Assembly: GCA_914767715.1 (NCBI GenBank)
Contig: OU612067.1
Coordinates: 9,302,001-9,362,000 of the forward strand
Length of the DNA stretch: 60,000 bases
Reading direction: 5' to 3'
From: Membranipora membranacea
Lineage: Eukaryota > Bryozoa > Gymnolaemata > Cheilostomatida > Membraniporidae
Part shown: one piece after another, positions 31,854-43,273 of the stretch
Layout of the letters: each line of letters opens with the position of its first letter
Position numbering within the stretch: the first letter of the stretch is position 1
The notes under the pieces: generated by a model
What the model was told of the DNA's origin: nothing
Database searches by the model: none
Seen by the model: the letters and a program-made list of their open reading frames with translations, nothing else
Made by a program: the position numbers and the translations under genes

Positions 31854-34800
31854 ATGATGAAATCATCTAGCAGGCAGAACCCACAGATTGACAATTTCAG
31901 GGAATACAGTGTTGAACTTGGGTTGAGAACCCATAGGCCAAGTGGGTTTTCACAGAACTTTTTGCCTTCAAATGACAGCAGCAGATCATCACACAAGTAC
32001 CCAGTGCACCAAAGCAATGGCCATTTGTCTACATGCTCCAATACACCCCAGTGTGGAGAGCTGGGTGACTGGTGGGATCTCCCTTCAAGCTCAAGTGCTG
32101 CAAACTATGAACAGAGGACTAAAACTGTTAGGGTATCTTACTCTCTGGATGAAATTTATGGAAGGGCAAAGGTACCTTTCTCTGAGAAGCTCACAAAACA
32201 GTCACAATATGAAAAGGATAAAGGAGAGAACCAGATTACTTCTAGACTGCCATCTCCCAGGAATCTTAATCCTTCTCATTTGGAGAACATTTCTTCATAT
32301 AAAGAAGGCCAAAACCACACAAGTAGGAACCGTAGATATGCTAACCTGAAAGACAGATTGGATGATCAGAAGCATTACCTGAGTGATTTCTCCTTTGATC
32401 ATGCAGCAACTGGGTCTGCTATGTGTTCAGGGAGATTTGACAATAATGTGACTTCCCTCCCCGAACGACCAACAACTAGTTACACCAATGACTTTCCCTT
32501 AGCGGATAGCCATACTCCTGCAAAGCATCAGCCCCTCAATGCGTGGGACTCCAACAATAACAACAACACTAGTGTGCTGAGCGGTGTCCAGTTCAGAACA
32601 TTTGAAGAAGCAATGGGAATGTATCCATCGGATGATGAGGATTCATCTGAGGACTTACCAAGTACCAAATATTACGTACACTTCAAGCCTCCACAGAAAG
32701 AGTCAGTTCCGCGAGAATCAGTGCGACCCCGTGGGAATCTAGATACCATGATCAAGCCTAGCATATCACCTCCGAGCTACGAATCATCGATACAGAATGT
32801 AATTCTTGAAGTCTCGCCTGCAATAAGTTCACAGGCAGATGAAAGACTTGCTACGCTGCAAGCTGAAGAGGTAAGATTACTGTTTCATCAATATATACTG
32901 ATATTGAGTGTGATGGTTGTTGCAGAGGTAACATGATCTTGTAAACCATGCGAAGAGTAAATGATCACAACTTATAATTACTTAGGAACAATGACTGAAC
33001 CAGTAACATGTTATGTTTATCCCCAATGCTTCTGGATGTGTCACGTGATAAGACCATCTGGTTTTAATCCACATTTTTTTAAATCATTTTACAGCCAAAG
33101 GATGAATTTGACAAGCTGTTTGATAAGTACAGGACCTCTGCTCAGCAGGCAGGCATGGCTAAGATGAGCTGGGATACAGGTTCAACCACTTCTGAGGACA
33201 AAAACGCTGCTTCATCAAAAACAGCAGAGGTAAATACATTATAATAATGTAAAATTATGAAACAAATTCTGGTGACACACCATATCTGGCATCACTGACT
33301 GACAAATTGGTCAACGCTTTTGCCTGTACAATCCACTCTGGATGTAGAATCTAGATTGAGATAAATGGAGCTCGATTAAAAAACTTTGCAAAATCAGCAG
33401 CTACAAGAGTAAAACTATTATATTGCCATTTTTAAGTCAGCCTCATTTCCAGAACTCAAAAAGATAAAACCCCTGCCTAATGTCCCACACAATTCCAATT
33501 AAAGTTATTGTTGTTGTGTATAAGCAGCAGGAACCTGAGAACCAATTGGCGGAACCGAACAATCGTGAAACAAGGAGTGAGAAAATCAATCTGTCCACTG
33601 ACACCAAGCTAGATGACCATTGCCCAGAAGAAATACCCACGCTAGATTTACAAAGTAGCAACACAACATCAGCTATGAAGGGACAGGGTATGAACAGACT
33701 GACCAGTCTGGAGGAAGAGAACATCTGTGACTTCTCCTTCACCAAGCAGTTGAAAGCAGTGAGTGTTGGGATAAAAAAAATATAGTGCTCATTTCATATA
33801 GAGTGGCAGCGACGTACATGAGTTAGTGAATATCCAAATCCTATATTCAACAGAAAAGTTTGAATCCTTTTGTGCTGTGATTTTTCACAGATTTAGTTTC
33901 AAAAACTGAAAATCATTCTCTTTGAGGAAGATTTGGTGTGCAACCGACTACAATTCTAAATTACCTGTCTGTGATTTGTGGATATAAATATTTTTAATGT
34001 CTGACATTGATCTTCACTATCTGTTCAGGTACAGGATGCAGGCGTACCACCTATAGATTTAGGGCAGCTCTCTCCTAAGAAGTCTAAGACATTACCTTCA
34101 TCACAGAAGCAAGGACGACGCCCCACCTCAGCCCCGCTGAAAAGCAAATCTGTTAATCTGCAGACAACTCCTACCAGAAAGCAAAGTCCAGTCAACAAAT
34201 CTCTGAACCCAGTCAGCAAGTCAGTGAGCGCGCAGAAAACTTCCCAAATAGCTAAAGAAATCAAGATGAGAGTTCATAAAAATCCAACGGAAATAGCTAA
34301 GGAAATCAAACGCCGAGTGCAATCACAGCCAAAACCTAGTTCAGAAACAAAGAAGAGCCAACTTAAGTCAAAATCAGCAGTCCAAGACACTAATTACCTC
34401 AAGCTTGATAGAAGCTCATCTGGTCATCTACTCACTAAAAAGCCAACGCCATCTACCAAAGACATGGAATACCCCAAATTAGATCGGGTCTCATCGAGCC
34501 AATCTAAGGTTGAGACATTTCAACCAGTGCCAAAGTCTTCTGATTATCTCAAGCTAGATAACCACACTCTCAGCAGTCGCTCCAACTCAATACTAGATTC
34601 ACTTCGAGGTTATGAAAAGTTGCATATAATGACTCCTCGCATTGAAACAGGGGAGTTATCTGTTTGGCAATGTCTTCCCGATGAGGTTTGGCTACTGATA
34701 ATCTCCTTTCTTCCTGTTAGAGATATTCATTCCTTTATGATGTGTTGCCATGATTTCAATAGGTTAGCTCACGATAGATCTCTCTGGCGTACCGTAAGCT

Positions 34801-35825
34801 TGTATAAGAAAGTTCTTGCAGATAGTGAGGTGCTAAAAATAGGATATTTAAAGCCATCGAGTTTATCCATAGTCCATTGTGAGGGTGTAAAAATTGATGG
34901 TGATTCTGTAAGCAATCATGGTCTGAGAGAAATGTTCACTTCTTGTGGTGCTAATTTAGACAAGCTATCAGTTGCTAGTTGTATCACTCCACGTTTCTCA
35001 GGCGAGTCACTGCTGCATCATGCAGCAGTTCACTGTCCTAACATATCAACTCTAGATTTATCTTGGTGCAATATCACTGACCACGCCATTGATCTAGTCT
35101 GTAAAAGCTTCTTTGGACTCAAAGATATCTTTCTCAATGGTAACCAGTGTGTGACCGATGCGTCCATGGCACCGCTGCTGCAAACTCTGAATCACCAGTT
35201 TCAAACAGTAGAAGTACAAGGATGCTTCAAACTCACTAACAAAACCTTAGCTGAAATAGGAAAATGTGCGGGAATGCTGACCCTAAATATTAGTCAGTGT
35301 CGAAAGTTAAGTGCTCGGGGTATCCAAGAGTCAATCTCTCAACTCTCCAAACTCCAATCACTTACAATGAAGTGCCTCAATGTAGTTGAGAGCTCTACCA
35401 TAACTCGCATAGTGAAATCATGTCACAACATTAGTCATCTCAACCTGTCTCGCTGCACTAACCTCAGTTCGACCTCTCTAGTAGAAATAGGCTGTGGACT
35501 ATCCGACTTGAAACATCTCGATGTTAGCTCCTGTAAGAACTGTGTTAGTGACAACTCGTTGTCTTCTTTGTTAGCCAATAGTCGAGGCCTTATCTCCCTT
35601 GACCTTAGTTCTAGTCTCATAACTAATTCATCACTGGAGTACATCTCAGTGTCATGTGGGGCTTTGTCTGACCTGAAGTTGAACTTTTGCTCAGTTACCG
35701 AAGCAGGTGTGAAGGAGTTGATTACCTCAAGCCCATCATTGAGACAGCTTCAGGTTTACGGCATCAAAGGTATTCAGATTGATGAATTATCTCAGCTGAA
35801 CTCAAAAGTTGTTATTAAGAATTGA
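31854..35825 (+). CDS. F-box and leucine-rich-repeat protein with long disordered N-terminus
   Basis: Exons 31,854-32,870, 33,095-33,229, 33,531-33,758 and 34,029-35,825 join in phase 0 throughout to give 1,058 residues. Residues 1 to about 665 are low-complexity, rich in S, N, K and Q. They contain two IAKEIK-RV segments and four YxxL-type motifs (YLKLD, YPKLD, YLKLD, YEKL). The F-box is at about 670-715 (LPDEVWLLIISFLPVRDI). About 10-12 cysteine-containing LRRs follow to the end (LDLSWCNITDHAI, LNISQCRKLSARGI, LNLSRCTNLSS). This is the FBXL architecture: the F-box binds Skp1 in SCF ubiquitin ligases and the LRRs choose substrates. The exact FBXL orthologue cannot be named. The ATG at 31,854 is the first in frame after an in-frame TAG at 31,836; an upstream exon is possible. 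AATAAA lies at 36,073. Confidence 0.9.
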
Positions 35826-36072
35826 GAAGTTCTGTTTTTCTACTGAAGTCAGGCAATCTCATAGTATGGCCACCAGGGTATGGTACACACAACAGTCATG
35901 AAGTCCTCTACCAGACACTATCAACAGAGTTTTTATACCGCTGTGCCCGTATTTTACTGTGTAGGACTCCATCACCCTTTTTCTATTTAAAATCCAATTA
36001 TTTTCACTAGAATTTTTGTTGTGGTACCAAGCACAGACTTGTTTTAAATTTATATAATTTGAATGCAATACG

Positions 36073-36078
36073 AATAAA
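36073..36078 (+). terminator. Poly(A) signal of the F-box gene
   Basis: AATAAA lies 248 bases after the stop codon at 35,825 and is the first hexamer of this kind downstream. Confidence 0.5.
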
Positions 36079-37156
36079 TTTTCACCTGCTTTTAACTAAC
36101 CTGAATGTGTTTTCTTACTTATTTGTAAAATTTTCTGAGAAGAGTTTTTGGGACCTCACCTGTCACTGAGCTTTGTTGGATTAGACCCGTCAAAGATTGC
36201 TGAGACAGCAGACAATAGCTCAACATGAAGTCTCAGAACTCGATTTTCAGTCAGAACAGAAGTTTTTCATTCAAAGGACAACACTTATATTTTGGATGAA
36301 AATGCTATTGTTCCTGAATATAATCAGTGAAGGCGGTGCAAGAATACTTTTGTGCCCAAAATTCAGTAAAGAGATTCTTCGTTGCAATTTGGGTGCTCCT
36401 GAATCCATCACTACTAACTTTGATCGATATTCTAGGACAGAAACAGTTTAAAATAAAATATATTGTATATGGTGCCAAGCATGCATGGCAAATTGTCCTA
36501 TTATATATATAATATTTATATTGTGAGCAGACAGTAATCATCTCCTCTTTATCAATGGACAAACAACTTCTGTTACACTCATGCATTTTCTTTAGAAAAC
36601 TAGATATTATGATTGTATTCCCTCAGTGCAAGGTACAATAACTACCATAATGTCATTGTTAATTGTATTTAGGTTATTCACATCTATCAATGGTAAAGGT
36701 TGAAATTCACAGATATAGGGACCATGTGAGGAGTTCATTTAAAACGCCAATGATTACATTAAATTCCAAAATATGGCAAATTGGTTGGAATAAATTCTCC
36801 CCATAAAACATCACAAAAGAAAATAGTTAGTCAATACTCTAACTCTGACCAGGCTGCAGGTAGCGTCATTGCTTTACCAACCACACCTTAGAGAGCAGTG
36901 GTCACTACCAAATGTCACTAAGAGCAACCTGGCAGAGTTTGTGTATCTCAACTTACACATAGATCCAAGTCATATAAAGCAGTTCGTACTGGCCAAAGCA
37001 TTATAATACCAACAAGAAAACCGAATACGTTTTTCCTGAGCAAGCCTTGATCACATTAAAGCACCATGCAAAGTTTTTCCAGTAAGTAGACTGTATAAAA
37101 TAGCCAACAAAGCTTGTCAAGACAAATAAACTTCAGATTTAGCACCCTGAGCTGCA
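36079..37156. other. No gene seen between the convergent F-box and dehydrogenase genes
   Basis: About 1.1 kb of AT-rich sequence between two 3' ends. Short frames near 36,200-36,580 have no domain. It probably holds the 3' UTRs of both genes. Confidence 0.5.
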
Positions 37157-40100
37157 TCAGTAACCTTTCTCCCAGTCAATGGCAAACTTCAGCGGATTAC
37201 CGCTCATGTGATTCTTGACGTTCTCTATCAACAAATCTGTCAGCTGAAGTAAAAAAAACAATGTGAATGAGTAGCTGCGTTCTTTTTAGGAAGCAAGGAT
37301 GTGCGTTGCATTCATCACAGTTCACATCTGATGTGTGATTTACATAGAGCAAGTTGGCTTAAGTTTTGCTGAATGATATATTTTTATTCAACTATTCAAT
37401 GACAAGCTTATTAATTACTTTCTCCAGCTCGTTTCAAGACAACAATGCAGTTAATGGAATATGAGAATCAAACCATTGCAATATTATTATTTATCTACGG
37501 ATTTGATAATGAGGCTCAGTCATAACTGAAATCTTATTAAATCCTATAGGATGATCCTTTTTCATAGCAGCTGCTGTTTGGTCAATATTTATTTATTTAT
37601 TATTTTACTTCAAGAAGTCCAGTGCTAAGTATGCAACAAATTACATTTTGGAGTGGAGAGCACACTTCAGCACATTTTTCATTGAAACATTTGTGTAGGG
37701 GTGACGGTTATACATAGTGAATTCAATAACATCAACATTAAATACTTGTCAGTAACTCAATGGGATAATACTAAATCCATTGTACTAACCAGATGAGGTA
37801 GACTGACTGCTCCCACGTGAGGTGTTATTATAATATCAGGATGTGTCCATAGTTTAGATTTCTCATCTAATGGTTCAGGATCAAATACATCTAATATGGC
37901 AGCTCTTATCCAACCTGCACTATAAATAATTATAGAGGAGTTACACTAAATATGGGTTTCATGGGACAAGGCATGGTCAATATAATCCTTAAAATTAATA
38001 ATTACTGTTGAGAAAAGACCAGGCAGAGGCCTTCCTCATTGACTGCTTCATGGGTTTTTTTTGCGATTTGAGGACGAAAATGGTGCAACCAACTTGTTTT
38101 GTTCAACCCTAAATTGTAGCATTACACTACACACTAATTGGTCAGGGCCTTTACTAACAGATGGAAGCAGGAAGGACTAACTAAGGACGCTAAAGTCTAC
38201 GGCAACTGCGCGTGATGTACTTATAGCAGTGTTTAGAGTATGCACTTATTAGTGGGCGTTGTGCATACACTTACTGCAAGGTGTTATGTACTTACTACCA
38301 GGCATCATTTACTTACTATAGGTCAAATTGTACTTACTGCAGGGCGTTAAGTATTGACTCCTCTGTACATATGTCACCTCTGCCAACATTCATGAATACT
38401 GATCTGCGGTTTTTACACAACTCTAGTTTGTTATTATCTAGGAGACCTCGTGTGTTACGAGTACTTGGTAATATGTTCACTACGTAATCACTATTCGATA
38501 AAAGATCGTCCAATTCATCCACTGATCTGGAAAGAGATAAAAAAAAACAGTATGATGGTGTTGTCATGAAAAGCAGTTCAAAAGAGAAAAAAAATAGACA
38601 AGCAAATGTTTCATTCATATAAATATTCGAGTTCTTGTCGTAAATGAAAGTTAAACTCAACACTCTAGGAGGCTCAGATGAGGGTTTCAAATCATTCCTA
38701 AATTATAAAACAACACAACACAAAACCTTGCGAGCTCAGTATCTATGTATAACATGGCTCACCTATACTCATCGACATGTGGGCACCTCTTATCCACCTC
38801 TAGTACTTTGGTAACTAGACCCCATACAGTCATGTTGAAGGCCTTGCATACCTTCGCAACTAAAATAAATGAATCATAACAACAAATGAAGAGTAAGTAA
38901 TATACCTGAAGCAACAAAGAGCAGAAAATCCTCCCAAAATCGAACAATTTTCTTAAAGTTTATGACATTTTTTTGGAATGCCACCAATAGGATTATTGGA
39001 AACCAAAATTTTGACAGCCTATGACTGTTATTCACTGTTTATTGAACCACAGGAATCTGACATCGTAATATCTTAATAACTTTTATCTGTTTTTTAGCTC
39101 AATGCCAAGTCATAGCATAGTGAGAGGGTATTGTCTAGTCTTCCAATAATTCTGTATATAAATCAGACAAATGTCAATGCTATTACTAGCCTTATCAAAC
39201 CTGCCATGGCTTGCAATCATATTTGAAAGCACCTCAATATGCATTGCAAACTTTATGTTTTGAGGTGGAACATGGTATATGTGATATCATCTAAATGGAG
39301 GTTGATTAAATTTGAAGCGGAGAACCTTTCTCTCATTACATACTCACCCTCTTTCCCAATGTCTCCCATTCCTAAAATTCCAACTGTGAGATCATTTAAA
39401 AATCTAGTTGTGTATCTTATATGATCCATAACTTCAAGTGACCTACACAAACAAAACAGATATGATAACAGCGCACCATAGACAGCAAGTGTGTGAGAGA
39501 AACACATAATACAAGTGTGAATCTCTGGGTAATTTGTTTTTATCTACTCTTCCAGGTATGAAGTATCATTCCCTTCAACATGCCTCCTATAAAATAACGA
39601 TTACATTTAGGAAAATACATACTGGTACACAAAATCTCCATACGCCTTAAAAATCCTACATGTGCCTACCATTCTGATTTTGCCTGTTGGTTAAATGTCA
39701 TTCTCATATTTCTCTCTTGGGCGACCATGAAAGCAATGACATACTCTGCTATCGGAGGTCCGAATGATCCGCCATATCGGCAATACTGAAATGTTGGCTT
39801 CACGTTCAATTCGTCTTTAATTTTAATCAAACTGTAAAAGAAACAAGCAGATGGTAAATGAAGTTGATGCAAGGAACTAGGCGAGTTTGATAAATGCTAT
39901 TGCTAGAATCATATATTTTTAGAAAATATTTCATGACGAGGGGTTATATTCTCCGTTGTCATGAGGGCACTACTCCTTAGATCTTAAATCATAAGCACAT
40001 AATTACTAAGTTTACACATGGTTTAAGCAGGGAGAATTCTTCCTGGTTTAACATTTACCTATATTTACATGTTTATGACTTTGACTTATGGATGCACAGA

Positions 40101-41021
40101 TTAACTGATATTTTAAGTTTGGAACACCTCCCCAGAACAGTAAGATGAGTCATACTGTTTTGATGTGTCACTGATTACACACGAAAACTGCTACTGCTCC
40201 ACATAATCCAAAATAATTCAAATGCGTGACAATTTGCATCAACGATGATGTATATGCTTCAAACTTGTAAATTTTTAGTCAAATGACAGTGATGTACACA
40301 CTTAACCTACCTATCGACTCCGGCCCATGTCCCGAGCACAGCACTAAGATTTGGTAGCCCTTGTATCCATAGATTGGCCAGATGAGGATCTGATATAATT
40401 ATGTCCGCTTCTTTGATTTCTGGTTCTTCGCCACTCGTCTTGAATGCATCAACCTCGCTTATCTTATTGAAAGAAAGAAATATATCAGAGTGGAGAAACA
40501 AAGATAAATGCATCATAATCAATCAGATAGATTGGTGCTTTTTTCTAAGGGGTGGTCATTCAATTGTTCACTTCCCAGTGAAACTTCCAGTCAAATCATG
40601 ATAGAATTATGCTAACAACAAGTGTATTATGTATGGAATAAATTTAATCATTAATTAAACAAACGGTCACTTTTCTCAACAGCTATTTGTTTGGCGGTGG
40701 GGACACTTAATGTCCTTGTCTTGTTCAGACAATTTTGTGAATGTGAAATAGGCGCATCCATAATAATAGACGAAATATTTTCATTAAAACTAATTAACAA
40801 TTCTTACAATGTGGTGAATTTTATCCACCCCCCATCCCCCCTACTCTTTTGTCGAGCAACAGTTGCTTTTTTTTTGCAATATCTCATCTAGAAAGGTTCC
40901 AATGTACATGATATATATTCTCTACCTTAGATACTATGCCAGCTAAGCGTGTCTTTAGGGGCTCATAGAGACCAGGCACTTCGGTGATCACTGTAACAAT
41001 GGGCTTCCTTACCGCAGACAT
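37157..41021 (-). CDS. D-isomer-specific 2-hydroxyacid dehydrogenase (8 exons)
   Basis: Exons 41,021-40,926, 40,462-40,311, 39,831-39,670, 39,442-39,348, 38,859-38,763, 38,526-38,338, 37,919-37,790 and 37,243-37,157 fit in phase to 335 residues, normal for the family. The NAD-binding loop is GILGMGDIG (158-166). The catalytic residues are Arg250 in NVGRGD, Glu279 in DPEPL and His298 in TPHVG. Their 29- and 19-residue spacing matches the family triad. The enzyme should interconvert a 2-oxo acid and a D-2-hydroxy acid with NAD(P)H. Glyoxylate/hydroxypyruvate reductase-like enzymes are the closest type by general look, but the substrate is not decided by these motifs. There is no clear targeting peptide (start MSAVRKPIVTVITE), so it is probably cytosolic. 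It is divergent from the zinc-finger gene across a 2.2-kb gap. Confidence 0.92.
38240..38345. repeat. Short imperfect repeats carrying splice-donor-like sites
   Basis: Next to the exon 6 donor of the dehydrogenase, three to four copies of an imperfect 22-26-base unit run from about 38,265 to 38,345, each containing ACTTACT. On the gene strand each copy presents AGTAAGT, a strong donor consensus. The phase-correct donor is the first one met, at 38,337. Confidence 0.6.
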
Positions 41022-42507
41022 AGTAGGAATGGAGCAGATATCTACAAAATAAGAGAAATATGCAGCAAGTTTTATGATTTATATTATTGCAAAATAGTGG
41101 AAGAGGATAGAGCCAACTTCATCAAGACAATCATTAGAATGGGATACGCAAAAACCTAGACGAGACTACCAGATAAATATATATTTGTGATCAGACGGTG
41201 ATCAGCTATGAATCTACATGTGGTTAAACACCACACTAGACCGCCTGTGGGAGAGGGAGAAGAGGTGGCCTCGTATGGGAAATGGCAGGTGCATGAGTTG
41301 GACAGGATTTGATGAGTATGGAACAGGGTTCGCAAGTGAATAGATAGCACAGTGTGAGACAAAAAGCTTTGATGGTATAATTTAGTTGATCATGAGCCAA
41401 GTACACATTTTCGTAGCTCAGGACATAGGACTGCCGCAGTTCCTGATTTTGGGCTTGGTGTGGGTGGGAAGGATGGAATGGATGGATGAAGGATGGAATT
41501 GCTTTGCAGTTGCCAGTTTAGAGTGAACATGACTTTTAACTGCCAAAGTTGGATCATTTATCATACCCGAAACACTTTCTGATTGGGTTGATCATATTGA
41601 CATGTTTCAAAGCAACATCACAACAATATGTTCCAACCAATCGGAAAGTGTTTCAGGTATGATAAATGATCCAACTTTGGCAGTTAAAAGTCATGTTCAC
41701 TCCAACTGACAACTGCAAAGCAAATAGAGCTTCCATCCTTCCCATCCCCCACCCACACCAAGCCCAAAATAAAATCAGCAACTGCAGCAGTCCTATGGCT
41801 CAGGATGTCTATGGGAGATTCAAATGCCTTTGACTCTTCACTGATGTTAGTTTCACCTCTCCTCTGGTGTTGAACATTTTTGAGTTTGAAATTGGCGACA
41901 ACTGAGTAGCTTTAGCCTGCTACAAAACAACAGTATGAGTGTTAGTTGATTGCCAAGATAGTTAGAATCCCTGTGCCATGTAGGATCCACCCTAATATCA
42001 GTTTGACATCACAGACACTGACTGAGACCAAGGTGTGTGGGTCGGATTTCCAACTACTTGCCTATATTGTCTTGACAAGCTATTACTTACCAAGACAAAA
42101 CTAACCAAACAAACACAACAACTTTTGATAGTGGAAGTGGACACTCTGCTGCAGGCAAGCAGCAAATAAATAAGCATAATTTGGTATTTTACATCATGGG
42201 TGATTGAAATACCCTGGCCTTCAGTGGAAGGATATCAAACTACACCACTCGTACTTCAGAAGAGTGTATAAAAACACAACAAGCAGGGACACTAAAAATT
42301 TAGTGATCATACCAGTTTAAACTTTATTTGTAGGATTTATTTGTATGCCTTTGCAGGTGTTCCGTAGTTTCACTTTGCGTCCCGCCCTTTTGGTCATCAC
42401 AGGCCAGCAGCTTGCCAATTATCACATTGTAATTGGTTCTATTCATTTACTTTGGCCAATCACATGCAGCAAAACAAATTCTCAACAGCGGTCATTGAAG
42501 CAAATCA
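41022..42507. other. Intergenic region between divergent genes
   Basis: This 1.5-kb gap has no coding sequence. It contains the foldback MITE at 41,424-41,797 and CCAAT-type motifs (for example TTGGCCAATCAC near 42,450) close to the zinc-finger gene's promoter. Confidence 0.55.
41424..41797. mobile_element. Foldback MITE with 8-bp target-site duplication
   Basis: The two arms of about 150 bp are near-perfect inverted repeats. The left starts CATAGGACTGCCGCAGTT and the right ends AACTGCAGCAGTCCTATG. Both include GGGCTTGGTGTGGGTGGG-type and AACTTTGGCAGTTAAAAGTC-type blocks in opposite orientation, around a loop of about 70 bases. The 8-mer GCTCAGGA flanks the element on both sides (41,416-41,423 and 41,798-41,805). 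An 8-bp duplication with inverted ends is typical of hAT-type transposition. There is no transposase, so it is non-autonomous. Confidence 0.9.
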
Positions 42508-42545
42508 TGACGTCAATTCTTTTTGGCATAATCTCCGCCATCTTT
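42508..42545 (+). promoter_or_regulatory. CRE and YY1-like motifs at the zinc-finger gene promoter
   Basis: A full palindromic CRE (TGACGTCA) sits at 42,508-42,515, and CCGCCATCTTT, a YY1-type motif often found at transcription starts, at 42,535-42,545. They lie just upstream of a probable 5' UTR exon ending at 42,622 (AACAG|GTACAA). That exon splices to an acceptor at 43,200 (CTCTTTTTCAG), placing the next exon 73 bases before the ATG. Confidence 0.5.
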
Positions 42546-43273
42546 TTCAAGCTCAACAGAGGAGAGAACTCCTTGGAGAACATTTCTGGTGAAGAAAGTG
42601 GAATCTAGCAGCTCCTAAACAGGTACAACTCCCTTTCCTATCATTCACTTGTTGCTTTGGATATGTGCAGATATTGCTTTTAGTGGATATTAGGGCCATG
42701 TGCATCAGAAATGTCAATGAAAAGTGCTCTTTCTTTGTCCTTTTCCAAGACAGTTGCCTGCTCATGCCATTTTTTTCATCCATTGATCACCTTCCTCCAA
42801 TATGGAGTTGTCTTCTCCGTCATTTCTTGAGAAGTTCTTAGCAAGTAAGCAGTGTGAAGCTGTATAATGAGCACTGAGATGTACAGGGCCCTTTGTTGTG
42901 CAGGAATATTGCTTTTACTGATCATGGAAAGGTTTGCAACCAGAGCAAAAGTAGGTCACCACAGCCCAAATCAAATCAGATATTAATTTTACTTCCTTAT
43001 ATTAGGCTATTAATCTCAATATATCAAATCAGTTGAAACTGACTGTCAGTGATGATTGAATGAACCTGACTGACTGAATACCAGTTGTACCATTTCACTG
43101 AATTGTTGTGTCCCGGTCTGGTTTATTTATGGTGAACTTTTGATTGCAGTCAAGTTGTGCTTCATGATGTACTATTGAAGAAATGGTATCTCTTTTTCAG
43201 CTGGAGTTTCGCCGAGTGTCAGACTCAGAGCTTCCAGTGTGGATTATCTTATCTCTAGTCACTTCCTTCCAAG

